From Brevibacillus choshinensis (GTDB lineage: Bacteria; Bacillota; Bacilli; Brevibacillales; Brevibacillaceae), in contig NZ_CP069127.1 of NCBI RefSeq assembly GCF_016811915.1, forward strand, positions 4,181,001 through 4,245,000: a stretch of 64,000 nucleotides of DNA. The letters run 5' to 3'. Below are positions 51,466-59,277 of this stretch, piece by piece. The notes under the pieces were generated by a model that was not told where the DNA came from, searched no databases, and was given only the letters and a program-made list of their open reading frames with translations. Every line of letters begins with the position of its first letter. Position 1 is the first letter of the stretch. A program made the translations under genes and the position numbers.

Positions 51466-52443
51466 TCAGTCCAAAACGTAAACGTTCACACCTTGCTTCA
51501 TTCCGTACCTCTGTGCATCACTGAGCGTGGGAAGGTACAAGTCAACATGACGCTGTTTGACTGCTCCGCCGATATCAGCCGCTACTGCGTAGCCATATCC
51601 GTCGATGTACAAGTGTGTCCCGAGTGGAATCACATTCGGATCGACTGCGACTACCCCTTTGCGCAATGGATACTCGAGATAAGACAGAACTGACGAATTA
51701 CTCGGATAACTGTAAGCGGTCGTCTTTACGGTCAGCTTTTCGCGATAGGCTGTCCCGTTGGCCAAGGCTCCTTGATCCGCTGCTTTGGACGTCAGCAGAT
51801 GCAATGCAGCGTAGGTCGCCGCTTCTGCACGTGTGATCGTCGTTTGTGGTTTGAGGGTACCGTCTGTGTAAGGACTGACCAAACGGTTCTGCAGCGCATA
51901 TACGAGCGGCCGCTGGAAATCCTCTTTCACATCATTTCCATCTTCATACTTGGCCAAGGATTGCATCGTCGTTGACCATTTCAGCTGATTGACCGCTCCG
52001 CTCTGTCCCATGGCACGGATAAGAATGGAGACCATCGCTTCTCTTTGCACGGTCTGATTTGGGTTCAAGTAGACCCGGTTGCCTTGCTTTTGCCCATGAA
52101 CCATTCCCAGTCGATACGCTATCTCCGCATAAGGGGACAACCAGCTGCCCGCAGGAACGTCAGCGAAAGAAGATTGCGTCGATTGGACGGGCTCAACCCC
52201 CTTTGCCTTGACGAACAAGGTAATTAATTCTCCGAGAGTCACAGGGTCATCCGGTCGAAATGCATCCGTCTGCCCAACCGCTCCCGCTATGTATAATTGT
52301 TCAATTTGTTTCTCTGCCCAGTGACCTGCAACGTCTGCGTACGGGATGGTGGAATTCTCTGTGTCATTCGTCATTGCCTCTGCGGCTGGCACTCCCATGA
52401 ACATCATGGCAGCCAGAGAGGCCAGGATCATCGTTTTCCTCAT
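51466..52443 (-). CDS. Exported SLH-3D domain cell-wall protein
   Basis: A 325-residue secreted protein. A signal peptide ending AAEA (about residue 22) is followed by three SLH units (about 35-85, 95-145 and 155-215: DVAGHWAEKQIEQLYIAGAVG, FADVPAGSWLSPYAEIAYRLG, LVYALQNRLVSPYTDGTLKPQ, in part), which bind pyruvylated wall polymers. The C-terminal 3D domain (about 235-325) has the three conserved Asp in VAVDPNVIPLGT, VAADIGG and VDLYLP, related to MltA-type lytic transglycosylases. It should remodel peptidoglycan from the surface layer. GGAGGTTG precedes a double ATG. Confidence 0.9.
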   Translation of the reverse strand: MRKTMILASLAAMMFMGVPAAEAMTNDTENSTIPYADVAGHWAEKQIEQLYIAGAVGQTDAFRPDDPVTLGELITLFVKAKGVEPVQSTQSSFADVPAGSWLSPYAEIAYRLGMVHGQKQGNRVYLNPNQTVQREAMVSILIRAMGQSGAVNQLKWSTTMQSLAKYEDGNDVKEDFQRPLVYALQNRLVSPYTDGTLKPQTTITRAEAATYAALHLLTSKAADQGALANGTAYREKLTVKTTAYSYPSNSSVLSYLEYPLRKGVVAVDPNVIPLGTHLYIDGYGYAVAADIGGAVKQRHVDLYLPTLSDAQRYGMKQGVNVYVLD

Positions 52444-52542
52444 CATCAACCTCCGATATAGCGGTATGTATAACTTTCCTATCATTTTAGTGGACCTGAG
52501 ACGAAAAACAACGCACAATTGTTACCAGTACTCTGGAAAAAC

Positions 52543-52590
52543 CGAAAAGGACGCCCTTGATTCAGGCTGTTTCCTGACCCAAGGGCATCC
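52543..52590 (-). terminator. Terminator of sleB
   Basis: A long stem (about 16 bp with one mismatched region: GATGCCCTTG.. with ..CAAGGGCGTC) and a six-base loop, then CTTTTCGG on the minus strand. Confidence 0.8.
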
Positions 52591-52599
52591 GCAGATCCA

Positions 52600-53247
52600 T
52601 TAACTCGCGAAAATGTGTTTGCCGATTTTTTTAATTTGCGGACGCGACCAGATCCAGCTGGAAGTAGCGGTGTCTGGATTGAAATAGTAGAGTGCACCGC
52701 CCGATGGATCCCATCCTCTCACAGCGTCCCAGGCAGCTCGGTAGGCAGTCACATCCGGAGTAAGCCAGAACTGACCATCATCCACTGCCGTGAAGGCATA
52801 CGGTTCAAAGATGACCTCTCGGATGGTGTTGGGGAAATTGGCGGATTGCATCCGATTCATGGCAACGGCAGCGACTGCTACCTGGCCTACATATGATTCT
52901 CCGCGCGCTTCCGAGTACACTAATTGAGCGAGCAGCTGCATCTCTGTTCGATTCACAGATACTTTCTTCATTACACGCCATGTGTCGTCACCTACCACAC
53001 CATCTGCAGTAAGTCCGTAATTTCGCTGAAACGCTCTGACAGCATTGGCTGTATTGCTGCCATAGATGCCATCCAGGTTGTCATTGTAGTAACCGAGCAT
53101 TTGCAAACGGTATTGCACATCCCAGACGTCTCCGTTTACGCTCCCTCGTTGCAGCTGTGTAGCGGCAAACGACTCCGTAGGCATAACAATAGCCACTGCC
53201 AAAATTGCGAGCAGCAAGGTAGTCAGCGTCTTTTTGTTCAACCACAT
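52600..53247 (-). CDS. sleB: Spore cortex-lytic enzyme, SleB type
   Basis: A 215-residue exported enzyme. Signal peptide (about 1-28, cleavage after SFAA), then a peptidoglycan-binding domain (about 35-90: GDVWDVQYRLQMLGYY, AFQRNYGLTADGVVGDDTW) and a SleB/CwlJ hydrolase_2 domain (about 100-215) with VYSEARGESYVGQVAVAAV, the catalytic Glu in SEARGE, and GALYYFNPDTATS. SleB degrades the spore cortex at muramic lactam during germination. It is somewhat shorter than classical SleB. No ypeB partner follows. AAGGAGGG precedes the ATG. Confidence 0.9.
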   Translation of the reverse strand: MWLNKKTLTTLLLAILAVAIVMPTESFAATQLQRGSVNGDVWDVQYRLQMLGYYNDNLDGIYGSNTANAVRAFQRNYGLTADGVVGDDTWRVMKKVSVNRTEMQLLAQLVYSEARGESYVGQVAVAAVAMNRMQSANFPNTIREVIFEPYAFTAVDDGQFWLTPDVTAYRAAWDAVRGWDPSGGALYYFNPDTATSSWIWSRPQIKKIGKHIFAS

Positions 53248-53271
53248 AAAAACGTCCCTCCTTACGCACTC

Positions 53272-53300
53272 ATTCTACAAGCTGGCGAAAGTAGGTTCAA
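53272..53300 (-). promoter_or_regulatory. SigA-like promoter of the sleB gene
   Basis: On the minus strand TTGAAC and TAGAAT are 17 bases apart. In B. subtilis sleB is read by SigG; no good SigG box is visible here, so this is unusual. Confidence 0.5.
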
Positions 53301-53360
53301 TTCAAGCATTTTACAAAGGGCGCCAATGGATTCCTGCCTTGCATGGAAATTCCCCGATTC

Positions 53361-54221
53361 TCAGTGCTTGTACCGCGGCTGAATTTGTTTCAATATTTCT
53401 TCGAGCTTTCCTGCGTTATCCTTGTATTTCTGCTGCAGCTTCGAGTCTTGCTCCGCATTCGCCTGCTGCTCCAGATCCTTCAGGCATTGCTTCAAAGTCT
53501 CATAAGTTTCCTCTATTTGCGTTTTCTTCTTGTTACTGCCTGCATCGCTCATATAATCAAGGTATAGATTCCCGCTCTCATCGACTTGCCCGAGGAAAAC
53601 ATCTTCCACCGACTTGTTGCGCCTTTTCAATTGCGTTTCCAACCACACCTGGTTTTTTCCAATGGCAGCCAATGGAATCGGCATGATTTTGCCATCCATG
53701 ATGATGGTTTGGGGGGCTTTGGCCTTTGGAACGTGTAAGCCCAGCTGACTAGGTGTTACGGGTGCTTGCTCCGTTTTTAGCATCACGGTTAACTCTCCGC
53801 TTGTCTCCATCAAAGCAAATTCGACATCCGCTACACGAAAGACGTTTTTGACGCGCAGCTGCTCTAGCAAATCTTCGGAAGTCAGCTTCTCCTTGGCGAG
53901 ATTGTTCTCTAATATCTTGCCGTCTTGAATCACGATTGTCGATTTTCCTTCCATGATGTCACGGTACCATTTGCTCTTGAGCGAGATCCATTCGCTCAGA
54001 GCAGGGAAGACCGCAAATATCGTAAGGGAGATCAGGCTGTGAAAAATGGGCCCATCCATCTCCGTAGCCATGAAAGCGGCGATGGAACCGATCGTGATTC
54101 CGACTATGTATTCAATATAAGTGAGTTGCTTTATCTGTCTTTTGCCGATTAATTTGGTGAGAAGAAACAAATAGACCAGTGCTCCAATTGACCGAAGTGC
54201 TATGTTTAGCCAGTCTGGCAT
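53361..54221 (-). CDS. YetF/DUF421-family membrane protein
   Basis: A 286-residue protein: three N-terminal helices (about 5-80, including LTYIEYIVGITIGSIAAFMA), the first DUF421 domain with the conserved STIVIQDGKILENNLAKEKLT, and a second copy with TIIMDGKIMPIPLAAIGK and a C-terminal coiled coil (about 230-280). YetF, YrbG and YkjA-type proteins of Bacillus are related and affect spore germination or membrane function. The C-terminal coiled coil is longer than usual. GAAAAGGAGGAAAG precedes the ATG. Confidence 0.88.
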   Translation of the reverse strand: MPDWLNIALRSIGALVYLFLLTKLIGKRQIKQLTYIEYIVGITIGSIAAFMATEMDGPIFHSLISLTIFAVFPALSEWISLKSKWYRDIMEGKSTIVIQDGKILENNLAKEKLTSEDLLEQLRVKNVFRVADVEFALMETSGELTVMLKTEQAPVTPSQLGLHVPKAKAPQTIIMDGKIMPIPLAAIGKNQVWLETQLKRRNKSVEDVFLGQVDESGNLYLDYMSDAGSNKKKTQIEETYETLKQCLKDLEQQANAEQDSKLQQKYKDNAGKLEEILKQIQPRYKH

Positions 54222-54257
54222 CCTTCTTTCCTCCTTTTCAGCGTTTTCAAGCGTTCA

Positions 54258-54286
54258 AAAAGGAAAGACACCCGCAGGTGCCTTTC
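54258..54286 (-). terminator. Terminator of the SASP gene
   Basis: GGCACC/GGGTGTC stem with a short loop and CTTTCC, TTTT on the minus strand; moderate. Confidence 0.6.
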
Positions 54287-54304
54287 CCCATCCAGCTTAT
54301 TCAA

Positions 54305-54511
54305 TTAGCCACGACCAGCCAATTGTTGTTCAGCGAAGGAGACAAGACGTTTTGTAATCTCTCCCCCAACTGAACCGTTTTGACGGGAAGTGGTGTCAGG
54401 TCCAAGCTGAACGCCGAACTCGGATGCGATTTCGTACTTCAGCTGGTCCAAAGCTTGGTTCGCTTGTGGTACGAGCAGATTGTTACTGTTTCCACCGTTG
54501 TTGTTAGCCAT
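54305..54511 (-). CDS. Alpha/beta-type small acid-soluble spore protein
   Basis: A 68-residue DNA-coating spore protein. The Asn/Gly-rich start is followed by the two family blocks: [15 protein letters not shown], which includes the GPR protease cleavage region, and [21 protein letters not shown], the DNA-binding block. In the forespore it saturates DNA and protects it from UV and heat. GAGGAGGTGA precedes the ATG. A perfect SigG-type promoter lies 30-60 bases upstream. Confidence 0.95.
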   Translation of the reverse strand: MANNNGGNSNNLLVPQANQALDQLKYEIASEFGVQLGPDTTSRQNGSVGGEITKRLVSFAEQQLAGRG

Positions 54512-54541
54512 CTTATTTCACCTCCTCGTCGTTGGTAGCTT

Positions 54542-54571
54542 TAATATGTGTGAACGGCTAGAAGTTCATTC
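54542..54571 (-). promoter_or_regulatory. SigG-dependent promoter of the SASP gene
   Basis: On the minus strand GAATG and CATATTA are separated by exactly 18 bases, matching the B. subtilis SigG consensus (GHATR-N18-CATNHTA) at every position. Confidence 0.85.
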
Positions 54572-54608
54572 GTTTCAAAACAATTTTTTTCACTTCCAAT
54601 TTATAGCT

Positions 54609-55736
54609 TTATAACCCCAGCAGATATTCTGCGGTTCGTTGGGCTGAATCGGGACGGCGCACGACTTCCATCCTCATGATCGCGTCTTCCCACTGCTTTT
54701 TGTTTCTCCAACGCCCGATGACCGTACGAATATCCTCGGGGCACATGGCGACAATGGCTGCTTCATTCCTCATGAAGAACCCGCTGTTTCGTCTCTCTTG
54801 TCCAGGCAAGGGTTGATATAAGATAAGCGGGGTTTTCATTGCCAGCGCCTCGGCACAGCTGATCCCTCCCGGCTTTGTGATATAGGCATCTGCAGCTCCA
54901 ATCCATTGCCACATTTGCTGTTCATAGCCTCTGATCCATACGATGTGCTGCAGGCTTTCTTCCTGTCGCAGCCATGCTTCGAGCTGCTGGTGAAGTCGGG
55001 CATTTTTCCCCGCAATCACGATAATCTGCATCGGCTCTTGGACGTGGAGCAACTCCTGCAGTACCCGCTTTATCCCACCGTGCCCTCCTTCGCCTCCGCT
55101 TATCAGCACGGTGAATTTCTCTGGTTCTAGGCCTAATTGGACTCTCCAGTTGGGCTTGTCCCTTATGTCCGCTCGTGAAAAATCAGGACGTACCGGAATG
55201 CCATGAACGTGAATTTTTTCGGGACTCACCTGATAATCGGTGGCCAAAACGTCAGCCAGCTGCTCATGAGCCACGATATACGTATCAATCAGGGGATGAA
55301 CCCAAAATCCATTAATGTGGAAATCCGTCGGGATGCTGACAAGATGAAATGGCTTGTCCATTTTTTGCTTGGCATGAGCCAGTGCAGACAAGCAATACGC
55401 ATGAGTGGCTACGACGACGTCGGGCTCCTCCTTCAGCAGAAGCTCTTGAATCAGCCTTTTAGAAAGCCACCACCCCAACGGCTTTTTCAATGCCGCGTTC
55501 CACAGGCTCTCCTGTTCATACAGGCGTTGCCAGAGGGGAGGTGCATAGCGCAGCATCCCCAGATAAAAAAAACGGGACAGCCCCCGCAATGCGGGACTGG
55601 CCGTCTCCAACCCTCCAACAATTCTTGTCGACTCTACGCCAGATCGTAAGCGTAATTCCTCTGCAAGCGCCTGGGCGGCCATCCTGTGGCCACTTCCCGC
55701 CCATTCCTCCATGACGAATAAAAATCGCTTACCCAT
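54609..55736 (-). CDS. MGDG-synthase/UgtP-family glycosyltransferase
   Basis: A 375-residue GT-B glycosyltransferase of family GT28 type. The start FLFVMEEWAGSGHRMAAQAL (GSGHxxAA motif, about residue 15), the sequence DVVVATHAYCLSALAHAK, and the nucleotide-sugar site ITKPGGISCAEALAMKTPLILYQPLPGQE (PGG...E, here in part) are diagnostic. Members glycosylate diacylglycerol or similar lipids on the inner membrane face. It overlaps the stop codon of the preceding ykoP-like gene by one base (TGATG), a pairing also seen as ykoN-ykoP in B. subtilis. Confidence 0.88.
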   Translation of the reverse strand: MGKRFLFVMEEWAGSGHRMAAQALAEELRLRSGVESTRIVGGLETASPALRGLSRFFYLGMLRYAPPLWQRLYEQESLWNAALKKPLGWWLSKRLIQELLLKEEPDVVVATHAYCLSALAHAKQKMDKPFHLVSIPTDFHINGFWVHPLIDTYIVAHEQLADVLATDYQVSPEKIHVHGIPVRPDFSRADIRDKPNWRVQLGLEPEKFTVLISGGEGGHGGIKRVLQELLHVQEPMQIIVIAGKNARLHQQLEAWLRQEESLQHIVWIRGYEQQMWQWIGAADAYITKPGGISCAEALAMKTPLILYQPLPGQERRNSGFFMRNEAAIVAMCPEDIRTVIGRWRNKKQWEDAIMRMEVVRRPDSAQRTAEYLLGL

Positions 55737-56326
55737 CAGTCGACCTCTCCTGTGGATGCGTGCATCGTTCCATAGCGCTTCAGCAATGCTTCCTTGGACA
55801 TGTAGACCCTCTTTAAGGGCATCTCGTGGTTCCAGGTTTGCACCCGCTTTTTGCCATCAGGATGAACGATACGCAGCAGCAGCCGCAAATACCACCGCTT
55901 GTATCGGAAAAACCAATTCATGGGAACATCTGAAATGGAAAAGCCCAAAGGCTGGACCCCTTTATGCAGCATCGTAGTCCCGACAATCCCTTTAATTCTT
56001 TCTCTCTCCGGCATGGACTCTAGATAAGCAGCCAATTTCGGCAAAGATACCATGATTTGCCGCCGGAGAAGCAGGGCTACCCGCAAGTCGTCTTTGACCC
56101 CTTTGCAGAGCGTTGCGAAGTAGTAATTATGAATATGTATTTTGACGATGAGATCACCGTTGAAAATGGTTTGATTGTCTGATGTGACCAGAGTCTCACC
56201 TCGGTAACGAAGTGGCACCACACGAAAAATATTGGCCCCCTTCTCTATGTATTTGAGTCGCGTGCAGCGCTGATACACATCGTCCCACAGCCCCCAGAGC
56301 ACCAAGAGACTCGAATTCATCTGCAT
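55736..56326 (-). CDS. YkoP-like protein
   Basis: A 196-residue soluble protein without transmembrane segment. It has the YkoP-like pattern (RYRGETLVTSDNQTIFNGDLIVKIHIHNYYF, in part; PKLAAYLESMPERERIKGIVGTTMLHKG; and DVPMNWFFRYKRWYLRLLLRIVHPDGKKR). The function is unknown; the family is usually cotranscribed with a glycosyltransferase, as here, and may bind a polyprenyl or lipid substrate. Either the ATG at 56326 or the ATG two codons later may start it, behind AAAGGATCC. Confidence 0.75.
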   Translation of the reverse strand: MQMNSSLLVLWGLWDDVYQRCTRLKYIEKGANIFRVVPLRYRGETLVTSDNQTIFNGDLIVKIHIHNYYFATLCKGVKDDLRVALLLRRQIMVSLPKLAAYLESMPERERIKGIVGTTMLHKGVQPLGFSISDVPMNWFFRYKRWYLRLLLRIVHPDGKKRVQTWNHEMPLKRVYMSKEALLKRYGTMHASTGEVD

Positions 56327-56389
56327 CCGGATCCTTTCTGGACTATTTTTTCGTAGTATGCCCCAGAATGCAGTACCCTCATTACCTGA

Positions 56390-57040
56390 TTACGCCCTTT
56401 TTATTCGCCCCCACAGCATGACGAGAGCCGCGACGATGACCGGCAGCCACATATGATTAAGCATGAGAGGATTGATCCATTTCCATATGTATGGATCCTC
56501 CAGGCACATTTCAACAGCCGTAAATGCGAGCACGCCACCTCCTGCGATGACGAGCCAGCTAAAACGGTTCATGAGCCGCGCTATGAAGGCACTGCCCCAC
56601 ATCAAGAGAGGGATGCTCATCAATAGCCCCAACAAGACAAGCCATATATCGCCATGTGCAGCACCGCCAACCGCCAATACGTTGTCCAGACTCATTACAA
56701 AATCTGCCAAAATAATGGTGCGAACCGCTTGCCCCACGGTCTGATTGCGGGAAACTTCTGCCAGTTCCTCGTTTTCTCCCAACATCAGCTTGCATGCGAT
56801 CCATAGCAGCAAAAACCCGCCTATCGCTTTGACCAGCGGGATATCTAACATCCAGGTTGTCAGGCTTGTCAGTAAAATTCGCAAAAGGATCGCACCTAGT
56901 GTCCCGTACAGGACGGCTCGTGTTCTTTCTTCCCGTGGAAGCCCCCGGCAAGCCATCCCGATCACAACCGCATTGTCGCTGCTCAGGACAAGATCGATCA
57001 TAAAAATATGCACCAGTCCCAGCCAAAAATGCTCTTCCAT
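56390..57040 (-). CDS. YjbE-type TerC-superfamily membrane protein
   Basis: A 216-residue membrane protein with about seven helices. Paired Asp-containing motifs in helices 1 and 4 (DLVLSSDNAVVIGMA and DFVMSLDNVLAVGG) mark the TerC superfamily, YjbE/YceF branch, linked to Mn2+ or other metal export coupled to secreted proteins. The ATG at 57040 follows CAGGGAGGCAGG. B. subtilis yjbE-like genes are often under a Mn2+ riboswitch, but none is visible here. Confidence 0.88.
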   Translation of the reverse strand: MEEHFWLGLVHIFMIDLVLSSDNAVVIGMACRGLPREERTRAVLYGTLGAILLRILLTSLTTWMLDIPLVKAIGGFLLLWIACKLMLGENEELAEVSRNQTVGQAVRTIILADFVMSLDNVLAVGGAAHGDIWLVLLGLLMSIPLLMWGSAFIARLMNRFSWLVIAGGGVLAFTAVEMCLEDPYIWKWINPLMLNHMWLPVIVAALVMLWGRIKRA

Positions 57041-57252
57041 CCCTGCCTCCCTGGTCCACCAAAGTCTGTCCATTCTACTTTATGCGACTAAAATCGGACT
57101 CATGCTTAAATTTTTTTCCGAATAAAGGAACTTTTTAGCGGATTTTGTAGATAAGAACTTCCATAAAAAAACATTTTATTGCGAATTTAGGAGAATTATA
57201 CCTTGTCTTTCCTAGCCCTTTTCCATTACGATTTTAGTGGGGTGGATAAGAG

Positions 57253-58413
57253 ATGGTGGAGACCGTGACGCTTAATCTTTTTAATGTTTCTAGGAAAATT
57301 TTAGATATGGCACCAAGCATTACCACATTGTGGATGCAAGAAATCGTTCGCAGTATGGAAATCCCTGTAACAATCCCTCGCGATTTCGCGGAAAAGCGTA
57401 CGGTGCTATTAGCTCGCTATCTGGTGGAAAATGTGGATCAAGATATGCAGACGTGGTCCCTGGATATGGGAGAGTGGCTGCGCTCGCAGGAATTCCCCTT
57501 CTCCTCCATTTTGCGTACGTATCAATTGTATCGGAATGTATTCTGGCGGGTTCTTCAACCAGAGCTGCATAAATGGTCGTTGTCCTCTACCGATATGCTT
57601 TATCTGGAGACACAGCTCGGTAAAGCGATGGATGAGAGTGTCTTCTGGGCGGTCTACCATTTTGAGCAAATGATGAATGAAGAGCTGGTCCAAAAAGAAG
57701 AGACCATTTCCTACTTACACAACGACAAATTGACGATGCTCGGTAAAATAGCAGCAAACATGGCCCATGAGCTCCGAAATCCGCTCTGTGCGATCGAAGG
57801 ATTCCTGAAGCTGATCGGAGAGTCTACCAAGGAACAGGCCAAATTGCAGTCTTACATTCAGGTTGTCATGCATGAGTTTGAAAATTTGCATCGACAGCTT
57901 ACCGGTTTCTTGAGTTTCTCGAAAAAACCGATCTTGGATGAAATTTTCAAGACCGTTCAAGTAGAAAGCTTATTTGAAGAAGTGGAATTGCTCATCACTC
58001 CCCGTTTGCTGGGAGAAAACATACGCTTTGAAAAACAAATCCACCCCTGCTCTCTCGCTTGTTATGAAGAAGGCCTAAAGCAAGTCATTGTGAACTTACT
58101 GAACAATGCCATTGACGCGGTCCAGCATCGTCCTGAAAAAAGTATCAGTGTCATCGCCACATCCTCTGACGGATGGCTGTATTTGAGTGTAGAGAACAAT
58201 GGAGAGATGATACCGCCGGAGATCGTCGAGAGTTTGTTTCAGCCGTTTTTTACAACCAAACAAAATGGGACAGGCATCGGATTGTCCATCTGTAAAAACA
58301 TCATCGAGAAGCACCAAGGCAGCATTCATTGCGATTCCAATGAGAAGCGCACCCGATTTGTCGTATCCCTCCCGATTGAGACTGAGGTGGATCAGCCTGC
58401 CCCCACTCTGTGA
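57253..58413 (+). CDS. Soluble sensor histidine kinase, sporulation-kinase type
   Basis: A 386-residue kinase without transmembrane helices. The N-terminal 150 residues form an all-helical sensor-like domain (FNVSRKILDMAPSITTLWM..., resembling the RsbR/RsbT-co-antagonist N-domain in pattern). A HisKA dimerisation domain (phospho-His in MAHELRNPLCAIEGF, about residue 173) and an HATPase_c domain (N-box NLLNNAIDAV, G1 VENNGE, G2 NGTGIGLSI) follow. There is no response regulator next to it, so it is an orphan of the KinA-KinE type that could feed the Spo0F-Spo0A relay. GGGGTGGATAAGAG precedes the ATG. Confidence 0.85.
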   Translation: MVETVTLNLFNVSRKILDMAPSITTLWMQEIVRSMEIPVTIPRDFAEKRTVLLARYLVENVDQDMQTWSLDMGEWLRSQEFPFSSILRTYQLYRNVFWRVLQPELHKWSLSSTDMLYLETQLGKAMDESVFWAVYHFEQMMNEELVQKEETISYLHNDKLTMLGKIAANMAHELRNPLCAIEGFLKLIGESTKEQAKLQSYIQVVMHEFENLHRQLTGFLSFSKKPILDEIFKTVQVESLFEEVELLITPRLLGENIRFEKQIHPCSLACYEEGLKQVIVNLLNNAIDAVQHRPEKSISVIATSSDGWLYLSVENNGEMIPPEIVESLFQPFFTTKQNGTGIGLSICKNIIEKHQGSIHCDSNEKRTRFVVSLPIETEVDQPAPTL

Positions 58414-58815
58414 TTGGGCACAAAAAATGCCCCCTGATGCTCAGGAGGCGAGGCAAGAGATCCGTTACCGTTTGGTTGGTAAGCGACCTAAGGCTAACTC
58501 TACACGAAAACATATGTTTCTACCACTCAAAAGATTAGACAGACTTCGACACGTGCCAGGATCTATGCAGACTGTAGGGAAGCATGCATGGATCCTTTTT
58601 TGTCATGGTGCCAATACTTCGCACACTGCCCGGTTCGCTATGGCATGAATCGCCTGTTCTGCTGTACTGATCCATTTTGCTTAGCTGTTTCGGCACAAAC
58701 AATGCCTCAATCTCAAATACCAATGCCGAGCGGATTATATAGAACTACATGAAAGGGGTCAGCCACGTTTGACTTCACACATTAGGATCTTGTACCTAGC
58801 AAAGCAGTGATGATA
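58414..58815. other. Intergenic stretch with a structured, terminated segment
   Basis: About 400 bp without a convincing gene. From 58418 to 58455 it holds small hairpins (GGGCA-N7-TGCCC and CCTGA-TGC-TCAGG inside a longer stem). GTTGG and CTAAC could pair further on, and a terminator lies at 58559-58602 pointing right. The stretch 58603-58815 has no recognised element. It may be the 3' end of the kinase transcript or a small RNA gene. Confidence 0.5.
58559..58602 (+). terminator. Rightward terminator 150 bp after the kinase gene
   Basis: GGATCTATGCA pairs with TGCATGGATCC (one G-U/T mismatch) around a 15-base loop and is followed by six T. Confidence 0.85.
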
Positions 58816-59277
58816 TCACTTCGTTATAGCCAGCCCGAGTGCCTGATGATCCCATAGAATATCTTCGACAACAGAAACGTTATTCTCCTCGCATGTCACG
58901 ATTAAGATGACCTCCCCCGTTTTTCCCTTCTTCAGTTCTCGTTCATTCTTGTGTCGCTTGAGCAGATAAATAATCCAATTCAGCAGAACGCCTGTAATAA
59001 ATCCGGCAGCTGCTCCGATTAACCCCCAGATGACGGGTCCCCAGTCCCAGACAAAACCTTTGGTTGCCCCGATGGTAGCGAACATGAAGGCCAGTACCAT
59101 CCCTTTATCCACTAAAGACAAACCATCACTACGGTGAATGCTATCCAGCAGCCTGGGGTGTTTTTTACGTGGATCAAGCGGAACGGCGTAGATCTCCGTT
59201 ATCCCTTTTTCCTCCAATTCGGTTATAGCGATTTCCAGTAAAGTAGAGTATTCAAACGTGACGAATATTTGCATCAC
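58816..59277 (-). CDS. Membrane protein of unknown function, 153 residues
   Basis: Two soluble halves flank a hairpin of two transmembrane helices (about 58-106). The second helix ends in a small-residue pattern, GLIGAAAGFITGVLL, of the glycine-zipper type. The two halves (IFVTFEYSTLLEIAITELEEKGI and EVILIVTCEENNVSVVEDILWDHQALGLAI) each have a beta-alpha pattern as in ferredoxin-like domains, so the protein could be a split sensor around a membrane anchor. Its start (GTG at 59277) overlaps the stop of the preceding gene. No family recognised. A weak hairpin AGTGAT/ATCACT follows the gene. Confidence 0.6.
   Translation of the reverse strand: MMQIFVTFEYSTLLEIAITELEEKGITEIYAVPLDPRKKHPRLLDSIHRSDGLSLVDKGMVLAFMFATIGATKGFVWDWGPVIWGLIGAAAGFITGVLLNWIIYLLKRHKNERELKKGKTGEVILIVTCEENNVSVVEDILWDHQALGLAITK

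Noticed and set aside
57041..57252. Mn2+ (yybP-ykoY) riboswitch upstream of the YjbE/TerC-type gene
   Set aside because: No matching conserved loops are present in the 200 bp upstream.
58535..58723. 62-codon minus-strand frame in the gap after the kinase
   Set aside because: It crosses the rightward terminator hairpin, has no ribosome site and matches no family. A decayed gene cannot be fully excluded.
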